In this document: piece by piece, positions 53,927 through 64,000 of the stretch | How positions within the stretch are numbered: the first letter of the stretch is position 1 | Layout of the letters: the number at the start of each line of letters is the position of its first letter | Assembly (NCBI RefSeq): GCF_008364625.2 | Contig: NZ_CP126604.1 | Span: forward strand, 4,340,001-4,404,000 | From: Enterobacter dykesii | GTDB lineage: Bacteria > Pseudomonadota > Gammaproteobacteria > Enterobacterales > Enterobacteriaceae | Direction: 5' to 3' | Length of the DNA: 64,000 nucleotides | Program-made: the position numbers and the translations under genes | Notes under the pieces: model-generated | The model's input: only the letters and a program-made list of their open reading frames with translations | What the model was told of the DNA's origin: nothing | Databases searched by the model: none

Positions 53927-54003
<77 letters not shown>

Positions 54004-54072
54004 GCAGAGATTTTTACTGCTGTTTTTCATCAGACAATCTGTGTGAGCACTACAAAGGCAGGTTCTTTAAGG

Positions 54073-55612
<1,540 letters not shown>

Positions 55613-55743
55613 AAGTTTGATGCTCGTGAATTAAACTTCGTAATGAATTACGTATGTTCACTCAGAGACTTGGTATTCATTTTTCGTCCGAGGACGTTAA
55701 GAATCCATGTCACTTTGAGTGCCCACACAGATTGTCTGATAAA

Positions 55744-55756
55744 TTGTTAAAGAGCA
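55744..55756 (-). promoter_or_regulatory. boxA antitermination site of the rRNA leader
   Basis: TGCTCTTTAACAA on the minus strand, in the leader between P2 and 16S. Nus-factor antitermination signal. Confidence 0.9.
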
Positions 55757-55796
55757 GTTGCAACGCGGCGTTAAGCTCACCGTTGCGAGGTCCCGT

Positions 55797-55824
55797 ATAT
55801 TACGTTTTCCTCATTCAGAGTCAA
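55797..55824 (-). promoter_or_regulatory. rRNA operon promoter P2
   Basis: TTGACT, 16-base spacer, TAATAT on the minus strand. Confidence 0.92.
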
Positions 55825-55916
55825 GCGATTATTTTTGCTTTTCTCTGCCGGCGTTCATCTCTGAACCCCGCTAACCCGGCGGCCTGTAAGCCGTTGTTCC
55901 GTGTCAGTGGAGGCGC

Positions 55917-55944
55917 ATTATAGGGAGTTCTCAGACGTTGACAA
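55917..55944 (-). promoter_or_regulatory. rRNA operon promoter P1
   Basis: TTGTCA, 16-base spacer, TATAAT, followed by a GC-rich discriminator (GCGCC). The A/T-tract immediately upstream (55945-55980) is UP-element-like and reaches the murI stop. Expected to be under ppGpp and Fis control. Confidence 0.93.
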
Positions 55945-55995
55945 CCCCTCTTTTAAAAAAAACTTTCAACCGTCTCTTTTTTGCTCAAAACCGTG

Positions 55996-56847
55996 CTACA
56001 GCGCCAGTTTTTCGAGCGTTTCAAAGCTATAACGGCGTAAAACGGGTAAAAGTTGCTCAGTCTCTTTCGTGATGGCCATACAAAACGCAATATTCGCATC
56101 GATAGATTTCGCATCCGGCGCTTCATGCTCCAGCAACCAGGCCGTACGACGGGCGATAGCCGCACCGGAATCCACCAGGCGCGTTCCCTCCGGGAACACC
56201 TCTAATAGCTCTTCCTGTAATAGCGGGAAGTGGGTGCACCCCAGCACAACGGTATCCGGGGGTTCAGGCATGCGCAGCCACGGACGAAGAATACGACGCA
56301 GCTCGTCGAGTGATACCGCCTTTCCATGCAGCTTCGCTTCAGCCATCTCCACCAGTTCAGCCGAACCAAGCATCGCAATCTGGCATTCGTTGGCAAAACG
56401 GTCGATCAGTTCGCGGGTATAAGGACGCTTTACCGTGCCTCGCGTTGCCAGCAAACCCACAATGCCGTTCGCCGTCAGGCGCGCGGCTGGCTTTATTGCA
56501 GGAACGACGCCCACAACCGGGAACGGGAATTTTTCACGCAGGGCGGGAAGAGAAACCGTGCTCGCCGTATTACAGGCGATGACGGCCAGCGCAAGGGGAT
56601 AGCGCTTTTGTACCGCGGTGACGATTTCAACCACACGCTCAACAATAAAATCTTCGCTCTTTTCCCCATACGGGAAAGCGACGTTATCGAAGGCGTAGAT
56701 GTAATGGAGATCCGGCAGAAGATGCCGAATCTCATCATAGACCGAAAGCCCACCGACGCCGGAATCAAACACCAGCACGGTGGGACGCGGGTTAGAAGGT
56801 GTAGCTGCCAGACAAGGTGTATTCCCGTCCTGCAGTTTGGTAGCCAT
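55996..56847 (-). CDS. murI: MurI, glutamate racemase
   Basis: 283 residues. Makes D-glutamate for peptidoglycan. Both catalytic Cys motifs: ACNTAST near residue 92 and GCTHFPLL near 204; N-terminal [13 protein letters not shown] near 26. Starts [17 protein letters not shown] and overlaps the 3' end of btuB by 56 bases, as in E. coli. Its end abuts the rRNA P1 upstream element. Confidence 0.97.
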   Translation of the reverse strand: MATKLQDGNTPCLAATPSNPRPTVLVFDSGVGGLSVYDEIRHLLPDLHYIYAFDNVAFPYGEKSEDFIVERVVEIVTAVQKRYPLALAVIACNTASTVSLPALREKFPFPVVGVVPAIKPAARLTANGIVGLLATRGTVKRPYTRELIDRFANECQIAMLGSAELVEMAEAKLHGKAVSLDELRRILRPWLRMPEPPDTVVLGCTHFPLLQEELLEVFPEGTRLVDSGAAIARRTAWLLEHEAPDAKSIDANIAFCMAITKETEQLLPVLRRYSFETLEKLAL

Positions 56848-58639
56848 AAACTGTCTCGTAATCTTTATCGAACAGGTTGGCTATTTTACCACGAACTGTG
56901 AGATGTGAGGTGACAGGATACGAAACTGCGACATCCCACAGGCTGACACCGCCCATTTTTACTTTCTCAGACGGATAAGCACCAAAGTCAGTGTCATAAC
57001 GCGTACCGAGATAGTGATAAGTCAGGCTCCAGTCGAAATCATAGATCTGCGTGTCGAGCTGATATTTCACCTGCTGCTTAGCACGACGGTCCAGAAGTTC
57101 GTTGGTTGCGGCATTGCGGGCATCCACATAGTCGTAGCCTACAGTATGCGTCAACGGACCCGTATCAAACGATGCTGTCGCTTCCACACCTTTAATGCGC
57201 GCTTTACCGACGTTGTAATATTGCTGAAGGTTATTATTGAAGTCGATGAGATTATCAACGTCATTACGGTAGCCAGAAACGCGCCAGCTCACGCCCGCCG
57301 TCAGGCCTTCAAACGCACCTTCCCACTGCTTGCTCTCTTCTGGATCAAGATGGTCATTGCCATAGAAACCATAGAGTTGTCCCAGATTCGGTGCTTTATA
57401 GGCCGTACCATACGAAGCAACGAAGCGGTAACCCTCCACGAACTCCCAGGCCGCACTACTTTGCCAGGTGCCATGGCGACCGAACTGAGAGTTGTCATCG
57501 CTGCGAACCGCTCCTTCCAGAGTGAAGTCACCAAACTGCTGCAACCCGGTCAGGTAAAGGCCGGTGTTACGCAGTTCGTAGCCGTTGGTCACGTAGTTTG
57601 TACCCGGCTCGGTGCTCTGCTTCTGCCAGTCAACGCCCGCGCCAATGTTTCCATGGCCAACATCAACGGAGTTGATCCACTGGACGTTGTACTGTTTGAT
57701 TTCATCCAGCGTGGCTGTCGAATCGTAGCGGCCCAAATTTGGGTCGTAGTTATAGTCCTTGCTGTGGCTATAGCTGGTGAGCAACTGTGAATGGAAGATG
57801 TCATCGTTGAAGCGCAATCCTGCATCCCAGGTCTGACTATAGAGCTGGCGGGTATCGACCAGTACGTCAGGGGTAAATGAACTGTAGTAACCGTCGTAGG
57901 CAGTACGGTTGCTGTAGCCAAAGCCGCGAACAAATCCGCTCCACTGCTCCGAGAATGCGTGATCCACTGCACCATAGAGCGTTTTATTCATAAAGCCGTC
58001 GCGATCGGTCTGGGCAAGGCCACCATTGTTGCCGTCTGCAACCACATCAAACCCTTTGGTATAGGTGTAATCACCCGCAAGCGTGACGCGCGTGCTGTCG
58101 CCCAATGTTTGCTGAGTACTGCCGCCATAATTCTGGTAACCATGCGACCCTACACCTGCATTCAGCGTGGTACCGTCCTTCGCGCGAGTAGTAATAATGT
58201 TTACGACTCCGCCGATCGCGTCCGAGCCGTATACCGCCGAACGCGGTCCACGAACATATTCGATACGCTGCACCAGGGAGATCGGGAACTGGCTGAGATC
58301 GGATGACCCCGTAACACCCGCCTGGTTAAGGCGGATCCCATCAACAAGGATCAGGACGTGGCTGGAGTTGGTGCCACGTATAAAGAGAGAAGAGAGTTGC
58401 CCCATCCCACCACTTTGCGCCGTATCCACGCCGGGCAGGCGACGCATAACATCCAGGACTGAGGTTGATTGCCAGCGGTCAATATCGGCACGCGTAACAA
58501 CCGTGTTTGCAGCCAGAATAGTTTTTTCAGGTTGTTCAAAACGATTTGCCGTCACCACCAACGAGTCGGCGCTATCCTGCGCCCAGCCCGAAAATGCCGT
58601 GACGGACAACGCCGTCAACAGCGATACTTTTTTAATCAT
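56792..58639 (-). CDS. btuB: BtuB, vitamin B12 outer-membrane receptor
   Basis: 615 residues. TonB-dependent transporter for cobalamin. Signal peptide [20 protein letters not shown], Ton box SLVVTANRF, plug domain ([14 protein letters not shown] equivalent, [39 protein letters not shown]) then a 22-strand barrel ending in YTLSGSYTF with a C-terminal Phe. The ATG at 58639 matches E. coli; a GTG 5 codons upstream is in frame. Controlled by a cobalamin riboswitch. Confidence 0.97.
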   Translation of the reverse strand: MIKKVSLLTALSVTAFSGWAQDSADSLVVTANRFEQPEKTILAANTVVTRADIDRWQSTSVLDVMRRLPGVDTAQSGGMGQLSSLFIRGTNSSHVLILVDGIRLNQAGVTGSSDLSQFPISLVQRIEYVRGPRSAVYGSDAIGGVVNIITTRAKDGTTLNAGVGSHGYQNYGGSTQQTLGDSTRVTLAGDYTYTKGFDVVADGNNGGLAQTDRDGFMNKTLYGAVDHAFSEQWSGFVRGFGYSNRTAYDGYYSSFTPDVLVDTRQLYSQTWDAGLRFNDDIFHSQLLTSYSHSKDYNYDPNLGRYDSTATLDEIKQYNVQWINSVDVGHGNIGAGVDWQKQSTEPGTNYVTNGYELRNTGLYLTGLQQFGDFTLEGAVRSDDNSQFGRHGTWQSSAAWEFVEGYRFVASYGTAYKAPNLGQLYGFYGNDHLDPEESKQWEGAFEGLTAGVSWRVSGYRNDVDNLIDFNNNLQQYYNVGKARIKGVEATASFDTGPLTHTVGYDYVDARNAATNELLDRRAKQQVKYQLDTQIYDFDWSLTYHYLGTRYDTDFGAYPSEKVKMGGVSLWDVAVSYPVTSHLTVRGKIANLFDKDYETVYGYQTAGREYTLSGSYTF

Positions 58640-58647
58640 TGTTAAAG

Positions 58648-58868
58648 CATCCACAATATAAGAAGGATGCCGCAGGCCTCATCGATAGCACGCGATGATG
58701 AAACCAAATGCGACGTGATCCCGGCAGGTCTTCGGGCTAGGTGGCTATATAAGGATGAAGACTTCCCATTTTCACAGTGTCTACAACGCTCATCCCGCCA
58801 GTCTTTACCGCTGCGCGTCAGCTCCAGATTTACACTGGATTCCCTTTTCACTCTCAGGAGACCGGAAA
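58648..58868 (-). promoter_or_regulatory. Cobalamin (adenosylcobalamin) riboswitch of btuB
   Basis: Minus strand. Conserved GGGAATCCAGTG...AGCTGACGCGCAGCGGTAA core, then the B12 box AGCCCGAAGACCTGCCGG at 58721-58738, and a ribosome-site-masking hairpin GCATCC/GGATGC (58648-58653 with 58665-58670) just before the btuB start. Very close to the E. coli leader: with adenosylcobalamin bound, translation initiation is blocked. Confidence 0.93.
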
Positions 58869-58880
58869 CAGAATGCTACA

Positions 58881-58936
58881 ATTAGACACGTATGGATGTC
58901 CAGACAGCTATTGCCCATTAAATCTGGACATCCCCT
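58881..58936. promoter_or_regulatory. MetJ-like boxes and 11-bp inverted repeat between btuB and trmA
   Basis: On the minus strand three adjacent octamers AGCTGTCT GGACATCC ATACGTGT resemble tandem met boxes (AGACGTCT). GGATGTCCAGA (58894-58904) and TCTGGACATCC (58923-58933) form a perfect inverted repeat around 18 bases. It overlaps the presumed btuB promoter and the -35 region of trmA. Confidence 0.45.
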
Positions 58937-58952
58937 GAACAATGCCTACAAT
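58924..58952 (+). promoter_or_regulatory. trmA promoter
   Basis: CTGGAC (58924-58929), 17-base spacer, TACAAT (58947-58952), followed by a CCCCGCG discriminator. E. coli trmA is growth-rate and stringently controlled like rRNA; the GC-rich discriminator agrees. Confidence 0.7.
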
Positions 58953-58985
58953 CCCCGCGTAATTCTTTATCACTCAGGACGCATC

Positions 58986-60086
58986 ATGACCCCAGAACAC
59001 CTCCCGACAGAACAGTACGACGCGCAACTGGCAGAGAAAGTCGTCCGCCTGCAAAGTATGATGACGCCTTTCAACGCGCCCGTTCCCGAGGTGTTCCGCT
59101 CTCCTGTCAGCCACTACCGCATGCGCGCCGAGTTCCGCATCTGGCACGACGGTGACGACCTGTACCACATCATTTTCGATCAGCAGACGAAATCCCGTAT
59201 TCGCGTCGACAGTTTTCCGGCGGCGAGCGAGCTCATTAACCAGTTGATGACGCTGATAATGGACGGCGTGCGCAACAATCCGGTACTGCGTAACAAGCTG
59301 TTCCAGATTGACTACCTGACCACGCAAAGCAATCAGGCGATTGTCTCTCTGCTGTACCACAAAGCGCTTAACGACGAGTGGCGCGAGCAGGCAGAAGCGC
59401 TGCGCGATGCGCTGCGCGCGCAGAACATCAACGTTCACCTGATTGGCCGCGCGACAAAAACCAAAATCATGCTGGATCAGGACTACATCGACGAACGCCT
59501 GCCGGTGGCAGGTAAAGAGATGGTGTATCGTCAGGTCGAGAACAGCTTCACCCAGCCGAATGCCGCTATGAACGTGCAGATGCTGGAGTGGGCGCTGAAG
59601 GCGACGGAAGGGGCAACGGGCGATCTGCTTGAGCTCTACTGCGGTAACGGCAACTTCTCGCTGGCGCTGGCGCGTAACTTCGATCGCGTTCTGGCGACGG
59701 AAATCGCCAAGCCGTCGGTGGCTGCCGCGCAGTACAACATCGCCGCTAACCATATCGACAACGTGCAGATTATTCGTATGGCCGCAGAAGAGTTCACCCA
59801 GGCCATGAACGGCGTACGCCAGTTTAACCGCCTGGAAGGGATCGATCTCAAGAGCTACCAATGTGAGACAATTTTTGTCGACCCGCCGCGCAGTGGCCTG
59901 GACAGCGAAACCGAGAAGATGGTGCAGGCGTACCCGCGTATTTTGTACATCTCCTGTAACCCGGAGACGCTGTGCAAGAACCTCGAAACATTAGGCCAGA
60001 CGCACAAGGTTGAACGTCTGGCGCTGTTCGATCAGTTCCCGTATACGCACCATATGGAGTGCGGCGTTTTACTTACCGCACGGTGA
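58986..60086 (+). CDS. trmA: TrmA, tRNA (uracil-5-)-methyltransferase
   Basis: 366 residues. Makes T54 (ribothymidine) in tRNAs, also modifies tmRNA. SAM motif [16 protein letters not shown] near residue 216; nucleophilic Cys in [12 protein letters not shown] near 324; catalytic Glu in HHMECGV at the end. The ATG at 58986 ([19 protein letters not shown]) matches E. coli; the frame is open upstream through the promoter but that is not coding. Confidence 0.97.
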   Translation: MTPEHLPTEQYDAQLAEKVVRLQSMMTPFNAPVPEVFRSPVSHYRMRAEFRIWHDGDDLYHIIFDQQTKSRIRVDSFPAASELINQLMTLIMDGVRNNPVLRNKLFQIDYLTTQSNQAIVSLLYHKALNDEWREQAEALRDALRAQNINVHLIGRATKTKIMLDQDYIDERLPVAGKEMVYRQVENSFTQPNAAMNVQMLEWALKATEGATGDLLELYCGNGNFSLALARNFDRVLATEIAKPSVAAAQYNIAANHIDNVQIIRMAAEEFTQAMNGVRQFNRLEGIDLKSYQCETIFVDPPRSGLDSETEKMVQAYPRILYISCNPETLCKNLETLGQTHKVERLALFDQFPYTHHMECGVLLTAR

Positions 60087-60090
60087 TCTG

Positions 60091-60155
60091 TAGGCCGGAT
60101 AAGCGTAGCGCCATCCGGCGTTTTTGGCAGGTGGCGCTTCGCGTACCTGCCCTAC
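60091..60155. repeat. REP pair (BIME) after trmA
   Basis: Two inverted REP-type palindromes: TAGGCCGGATAAGCGTAGCG...CCGGC (60091-60119) and GGCAGGTGGCGC...CCTGCC (60126-60155), between the convergent trmA and yijD genes. Confidence 0.85.
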
Positions 60156-60165
60156 AAATAATTCA

Positions 60166-60525
60166 TTACTCTGGTAACTGGCTTTTACGGCTACGCATGC
60201 GCGAGCCAATCCAGAACACCAGCGCCACAGACAGTACCGCAGGGAAGAAGTTAGAGCCGATATCCGGATATTCCGCGCGAACTACGGTGCTATACAGCAA
60301 TACGCCCAGAATAAAGCAGGCAGCGGCCAGCCCCGGTAACCCCACCGGCATGGTGCGATTCAGGTACCGTTGATGCAGGCAGTAAACCGTCAGCACCAGC
60401 GCAATAAGCGGGAAAATCGAAAATGGAACGATTGAGCTAAAAATAGCGGCAAACGTACCATTAATGGATAAGCCAGCGATCAATGCCAGCAACAGCGTCC
60501 CTTTATCCTGACCTGACTGTTTCAT
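60166..60525 (-). CDS. yijD: YijD, small inner-membrane protein
   Basis: 119 residues, DUF1422, four predicted membrane helices (for example [35 protein letters not shown]). Unknown function. Follows fabR by 9 bases in the same direction, so probably one operon, as in E. coli. Confidence 0.95.
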   Translation of the reverse strand: MKQSGQDKGTLLLALIAGLSINGTFAAIFSSIVPFSIFPLIALVLTVYCLHQRYLNRTMPVGLPGLAAACFILGVLLYSTVVRAEYPDIGSNFFPAVLSVALVFWIGSRMRSRKSQLPE

Positions 60526-60534
60526 TACTCACCT

Positions 60535-61170
60535 TCACTCTTCGGTTTGATGTGCCAGTTTCTCTTGTTCACGGCGATACCAGTAGTACGCGCCTTTGGA
60601 GATCATCCTGAGCTGCAATACCAGTCGCTCTTCGAGCTGCTTGCGTTGTTCAATGCTGACGTCCAGCGCTTCGGCACCCGCGCTGAAAACAATCGTCACC
60701 ATCGCCTCGGCCTGTGCTTCAGTAAACGCCCGCGGCATATGGTTTTCGAGTTCAAGATAGTCGGCAAGTTCCGCGATGAAGTGCTGAATTTCACGCGCGA
60801 CGGCGGCACGAAACGCCGCCGATGTGCCCGAACGCTCGCGCAGAAGCAGACGAAACGCGTTGGGGTTATTGCCAATAAATTCCATAAAAGTCGATACGGA
60901 GGTGCGGATCACGCTGCCCCCTTTGGCGATACGCTGACGCGCCTGCCGCATCAGCTGGCGCAGCATCAGGCCGCTCTCGTCGACCATGGTCAGGCCCAGT
61001 TCATCCACATCACGGAAGTGACGATAGAAGGACGTTGGCGCAATCCCGGCCTCGCGTGCGACTTCGCGCAGGCTCAAACTGGCAAAACTCCGCTCAGCAC
61101 TCAGTTGACTGAATGCGGCTTCCACCAGCGAACGCCGGGTTTTCTCTTTTTGTTGTGCTCTTACGCCCAT
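60535..61170 (-). CDS. fabR: FabR, TetR-family repressor of unsaturated fatty acid genes
   Basis: 211 residues. HTH near residues 28-55 ([22 protein letters not shown]). Represses fabB and more weakly fabA in response to the unsaturated/saturated acyl-ACP balance. The ATG at 61170 ([20 protein letters not shown]) is used; a GTG one codon before and an ATG 42 codons upstream are in frame but unlikely. Divergent from sthA. Confidence 0.96.
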   Translation of the reverse strand: MGVRAQQKEKTRRSLVEAAFSQLSAERSFASLSLREVAREAGIAPTSFYRHFRDVDELGLTMVDESGLMLRQLMRQARQRIAKGGSVIRTSVSTFMEFIGNNPNAFRLLLRERSGTSAAFRAAVAREIQHFIAELADYLELENHMPRAFTEAQAEAMVTIVFSAGAEALDVSIEQRKQLEERLVLQLRMISKGAYYWYRREQEKLAHQTEE

Positions 61171-61369
61171 CACGATAGTTGAATCCTTCCAAAGGCCTGA
61201 TGGCACTATACCAGAGAATAAAATTAATCTGTTTGCCTGGCTTTGTGAATGATTGTTTACGTGCGGTTTGTGCTCCACTGCCCGAAAAAAGCACAACGAT
61301 AATTGGGTTACTCTGCCAATGATGTTATGATTCTGTTGCTTTTATGTATAAGAACAGGTAAGCCTTACC

Positions 61370-62770
61370 ATGCCACATTCCTACGATTACGACGCAATAG
61401 TTATTGGTTCCGGCCCCGGCGGCGAAGGTGCAGCTATGGGTCTGGTGAAACAGGGAGCCAGAGTAGCTGTCATCGAGCGCTACCATAATGTCGGCGGCGG
61501 TTGCACCCACTGGGGCACCATCCCTTCGAAAGCCCTCCGCCACGCCGTTAGCCGCATTATCGAATTTAACCAGAATCCTCTTTACAGCGACCACTCCCGA
61601 CTTCTTCGTTCATCCTTTGCTGACATCCTGAATCACGCGGATACCGTTATTAACCAGCAGACACGCATGCGTCAGGGATTTTATGAGCGTAACCACTGTG
61701 AAATTTTGCAGGGCAACGCGCATTTTGTGGATGAACACACCCTGGCACTCGAATGCCATGACGGTTCGGTTGAAACCATCACGGCTGAAAAATTTGTGAT
61801 CGCCTGCGGCTCACGCCCTTACCATCCGGCCGACGTAGACTTTTCACACCCGCGCGTCTACGACAGCGACTCGATTCTGAGCCTGCACCATGAACCCCGC
61901 CACGTCATTATCTATGGCGCAGGGGTCATTGGCTGCGAATATGCGTCGATCTTCCGCGGAATGGACGTCAAAGTTGACCTGATCAACACCCGCGACCGCC
62001 TGCTGGCATTCCTCGATCAGGAGATGTCGGACTCCCTCTCCTACCACTTCTGGAACAGCGGCGTGGTGATTCGCCACAACGAAGAGTACGAGAAAATTGA
62101 AGGCTGTGACGACGGGGTGATCATGCACCTGAAGTCCGGTAAGAAGCTGAAAGCCGACTGCCTGCTGTACGCCAACGGCCGTACCGGCAACACAGATTCA
62201 CTGAAGCTGGAAAATATCGGGCTTGAGACCGACAGCCGCGGTCAGCTGAAGGTCAACAGCATGTATCAGACCGCCCTGCCGCACGTTTACGCGGTCGGCG
62301 ACGTGATTGGCTACCCAAGCCTGGCCTCAGCCGCTTACGACCAGGGACGCATTGCCGCACAGGCGCTGGTAAAAGGCGAAGCGACGGCGCACCTGATCGA
62401 AGATATTCCGACGGGCATCTATACCATCCCGGAAATCAGTTCTGTCGGGAAAACCGAGCAGCAGCTGACGTCAATGAAGGTGCCTTACGAGGTGGGACGC
62501 GCGCAGTTTAAACATCTGGCGCGGGCGCAAATCGTGGGGATGAGCGTGGGAACGCTGAAGATCCTGTTCCATCGCGAGACCAAAGAGATCCTCGGCATTC
62601 ACTGCTTTGGTGAACGCGCCGCGGAAATCATTCATATCGGCCAGGCGATAATGGAGCAGAAAGGCGGCGGTAACACCATTGAGTACTTCGTTAACACCAC
62701 CTTTAACTACCCGACCATGGCGGAAGCCTATCGGGTAGCTGCGCTGAACGGCTTAAACCGCCTGTTTTAA
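61370..62770 (+). CDS. sthA: SthA (UdhA), soluble pyridine nucleotide transhydrogenase
   Basis: 466 residues. FAD flavoprotein of the disulfide reductase family that reoxidises NADPH with NAD+. FAD motif [13 protein letters not shown] near residue 13; [17 protein letters not shown] near 45 has only one of the two redox cysteines, as expected of the transhydrogenase. NAD(P)-binding [16 protein letters not shown] near 180. Its last 18 bases overlap the end of oxyR, tail to tail. Confidence 0.97.
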   Translation: MPHSYDYDAIVIGSGPGGEGAAMGLVKQGARVAVIERYHNVGGGCTHWGTIPSKALRHAVSRIIEFNQNPLYSDHSRLLRSSFADILNHADTVINQQTRMRQGFYERNHCEILQGNAHFVDEHTLALECHDGSVETITAEKFVIACGSRPYHPADVDFSHPRVYDSDSILSLHHEPRHVIIYGAGVIGCEYASIFRGMDVKVDLINTRDRLLAFLDQEMSDSLSYHFWNSGVVIRHNEEYEKIEGCDDGVIMHLKSGKKLKADCLLYANGRTGNTDSLKLENIGLETDSRGQLKVNSMYQTALPHVYAVGDVIGYPSLASAAYDQGRIAAQALVKGEATAHLIEDIPTGIYTIPEISSVGKTEQQLTSMKVPYEVGRAQFKHLARAQIVGMSVGTLKILFHRETKEILGIHCFGERAAEIIHIGQAIMEQKGGGNTIEYFVNTTFNYPTMAEAYRVAALNGLNRLF

Positions 62771-63670
62771 CGCGCTGTCGAAATGGCCATCCATCGAACC
62801 ACGGATGGCCTCTGCCAGCTGCTCATAGCGGCTGCGCAGCGGTGAACCCGGACGATACACCAGGCCGATAGTGCGGCGCGGCTCCGGCTTAATGCACGGC
62901 AGATAAACCACGCCATCACGTTTACACTCGCGCGGCACGGCCAGCGCAGGCAGCAGCGTAATACCGCTTCCCGCCGCAACCATATTACGCAGCGTTTCCA
63001 GGCTGGTTGCGCGGAAATGGGTATCTTCATCCGCGCCCGCTTCAAAGCAAAAGCCCATCGCCTGGTCGCGCAGGCAGTGGCCATCTTCCAGCATCAGCAG
63101 CTTTTCACCGGCCAGATCGGCCATCGGTACGCGATCGCGGTTCGCCCACGGGTGATCTTCATAGATCGCCAGCATCATCGGCTCATCGAACAGCGGCACT
63201 TCAATAAAGGCTTCACTCTCTTTCACCAGCGCCAGAATAGCGCAGTCGAGCTTGCCGCTGTCCAGCTGCGCCAGCAGCTGATGGGTTTGCGCTTCATGCA
63301 GGTACATTTCGAGTTTCGGGAACGTCTGGTGCAGCATCGGAATAATGTGCGGCAACAGGTACGGGCCAACGGTTGGGATCAGGCCAATATGCAGCGGGCC
63401 GGACATCGCTTCCCCCTGCTGGCTTGCCATTTCCTTGAGCACTTTGACCTCGCGCAGCACGGTGCGCGCCTGATCCACCAGCAGCAGACCTGCCTGTGTG
63501 AACAGAACCTTACGACTGGTGCGCTCCAGCAGCATCACGCCCAGCTCATCTTCCAGCTTGCGGATCTGGCCGCTCAGCGTGGGCTGGCTGACGTGGCAGG
63601 AGTCTGCCGCGCGGCGAAAGTGACGATGCTCAGCTAACGCTACCAGGTATTCAAGATCGCGAATATTCAT
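62753..63670 (-). CDS. oxyR: OxyR, hydrogen-peroxide-sensing LysR regulator
   Basis: 305 residues. HTH at 1-60 ([42 protein letters not shown]). Redox cysteines 199 and 208 in [18 protein letters not shown] form the peroxide-sensing disulfide. Activates katG, ahpCF, dps and oxyS; represses itself. Overlaps the sthA end by 18 bases. Confidence 0.98.
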   Translation of the reverse strand: MNIRDLEYLVALAEHRHFRRAADSCHVSQPTLSGQIRKLEDELGVMLLERTSRKVLFTQAGLLLVDQARTVLREVKVLKEMASQQGEAMSGPLHIGLIPTVGPYLLPHIIPMLHQTFPKLEMYLHEAQTHQLLAQLDSGKLDCAILALVKESEAFIEVPLFDEPMMLAIYEDHPWANRDRVPMADLAGEKLLMLEDGHCLRDQAMGFCFEAGADEDTHFRATSLETLRNMVAAGSGITLLPALAVPRECKRDGVVYLPCIKPEPRRTIGLVYRPGSPLRSRYEQLAEAIRGSMDGHFDSALKQAV

Positions 63671-63695
63671 TATTCATCCTCCGTCGCCACGATAG

Positions 63696-63741
63696 TTCAT
63701 GGCGATAGATAGCATAGCAACGAACGATTATCCCTATCAAG
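63696..63741. promoter_or_regulatory. OxyR binding region between oxyR and oxyS
   Basis: GATAGATAGCATAGC and GATTATCCCTATCAAGC, spaced about two helical turns, match the ATAG..CTAT tetranucleotide pattern of OxyR sites. Located as in E. coli, where it represses oxyR and activates oxyS. Confidence 0.75.
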
Positions 63742-63767
63742 CATTCTGTTGAATAATACACCACATA

Positions 63768-63886
63768 GACGAGGCGGCACGTGTTTGACCCTTGACGTCC
63801 CCGCTCCGTCAGCGAGTTTCTCTCAAAACTCGAACAACTAAAGCCAACGTGAACTTTTGCGGACCCCGTGGTCCGCATTTTTTTTG
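63768..63886 (+). ncRNA. oxyS: OxyS small RNA
   Basis: About 115 nt. The central and 3' parts (TCGAACAACTAAAGCCAACG, GAACTTTTGCGGA) match E. coli OxyS; the 5' part is more diverged. The 3' terminator stem GCGGACC/GGTCCGC (63859-63876) is followed by a T run. TAATAC (63754-63759) is the -10. Hfq-binding peroxide-stress RNA. Confidence 0.9.
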
Positions 63887-64000
63887 CGGAAAAAAGGCCG
63901 GACATACAAACAAAATAGCAACAGAAGTTACCATTTTTAGCGTTTACTCCCTTTCCTCTGTACATTTTCATAAGCATCTCTTATCTGACGCAATGCGAAT
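63887..64000. other. No gene seen at the right edge
   Basis: 114 bases upstream of oxyS with no recognisable coding sequence. In E. coli argH lies beyond oxyS, and its C-terminal end is not visible here. The short minus-strand frame covering this region runs through oxyS and is not credible. Confidence 0.5.

Noticed and set aside
58755-58985. 77-codon N-terminal extension of trmA
   Set aside because: It covers the btuB riboswitch antisense and the trmA promoter; family members begin at [11 protein letters not shown].
63651-63977. Minus-strand 108-codon frame at the right edge
   Set aside because: It runs antisense through oxyS and its OxyR control region and has no recognisable protein features.

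Overview
This window is ordinary core chromosome from a member of the Enterobacteriaceae, most like Enterobacter and its close relatives. Gene content, gene order and protein sequences follow Escherichia coli and Salmonella closely, written in the opposite direction to the usual E. coli K-12 map. Identifications rest on recognising protein and RNA sequences from memory; no search was run. I see no phage, insertion sequence, CRISPR array or defence island.

Layout. 1-8.1 kb: end of rarD, corA with a long structured leader, SOS-regulated uvrD, the dapF-yigA-xerC-yigB operon, lptM and cyaY. 8.1-15.1 kb: cyaA (TTG start, CRP site) divergent from hemCDXY (tetrapyrrole synthesis). 15.1-17.5 kb: an MFS transporter gene, the small RNA glmZ with a sigma-54 promoter and three GlrR-type sites, and the argX-hisR-leuT-proM tRNA operon. 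17.5-30 kb: thrP (yifK) and the enterobacterial common antigen (ECA) cluster wecA-wzzE-wecBC-wecDE-wzxE-wecF-wzyE-wecG, in which rffG and rffH are absent. 30-38 kb: rho, trxA, rhlB, gppA, rep and two tandem ppiC genes. 38-47 kb: branched-chain amino acid genes ilvC, ilvY, ilvA, ilvD, ilvE, ilvM, an intact ilvG, and ilvL with its attenuator. 47-50.3 kb: yifB, maoP and hdfR. 50.3-56 kb: one complete rRNA operon on the minus strand (16S, tRNA-Ile, tRNA-Ala, 23S, 5S, tRNA-Asp, tRNA-Trp). 56-64 kb: murI, btuB with a cobalamin riboswitch, trmA, yijD-fabR, sthA, oxyR and oxyS.

How the genes work together. The wec genes build and export ECA from UDP-GlcNAc; dTDP-glucose precursors must come from genes elsewhere. 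The ilv cluster makes isoleucine and valine, with attenuation at ilvL and IlvY control of ilvC. The hem genes make uroporphyrinogen III. oxyR, oxyS and sthA bear on redox balance and fabR on membrane lipid saturation.

Most notable departures from the E. coli plan: (1) the rRNA operon joins a flank that in K-12 belongs to rrnB (murI-btuB) to a flank that belongs to rrnC (aspT-trpT-hdfR), implying rearrangement between rRNA operons; (2) rffGH are cleanly missing from the ECA operon; (3) ppiC is tandemly duplicated; (4) an MFS gene sits between hemY and glmZ; (5) MetJ-like boxes and a perfect 11-bp inverted repeat lie between btuB and trmA; (6) the corA leader carries a 47-codon ORF ending inside a strong hairpin. 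None amounts to a wholly new system, but each is a concrete, checkable feature.
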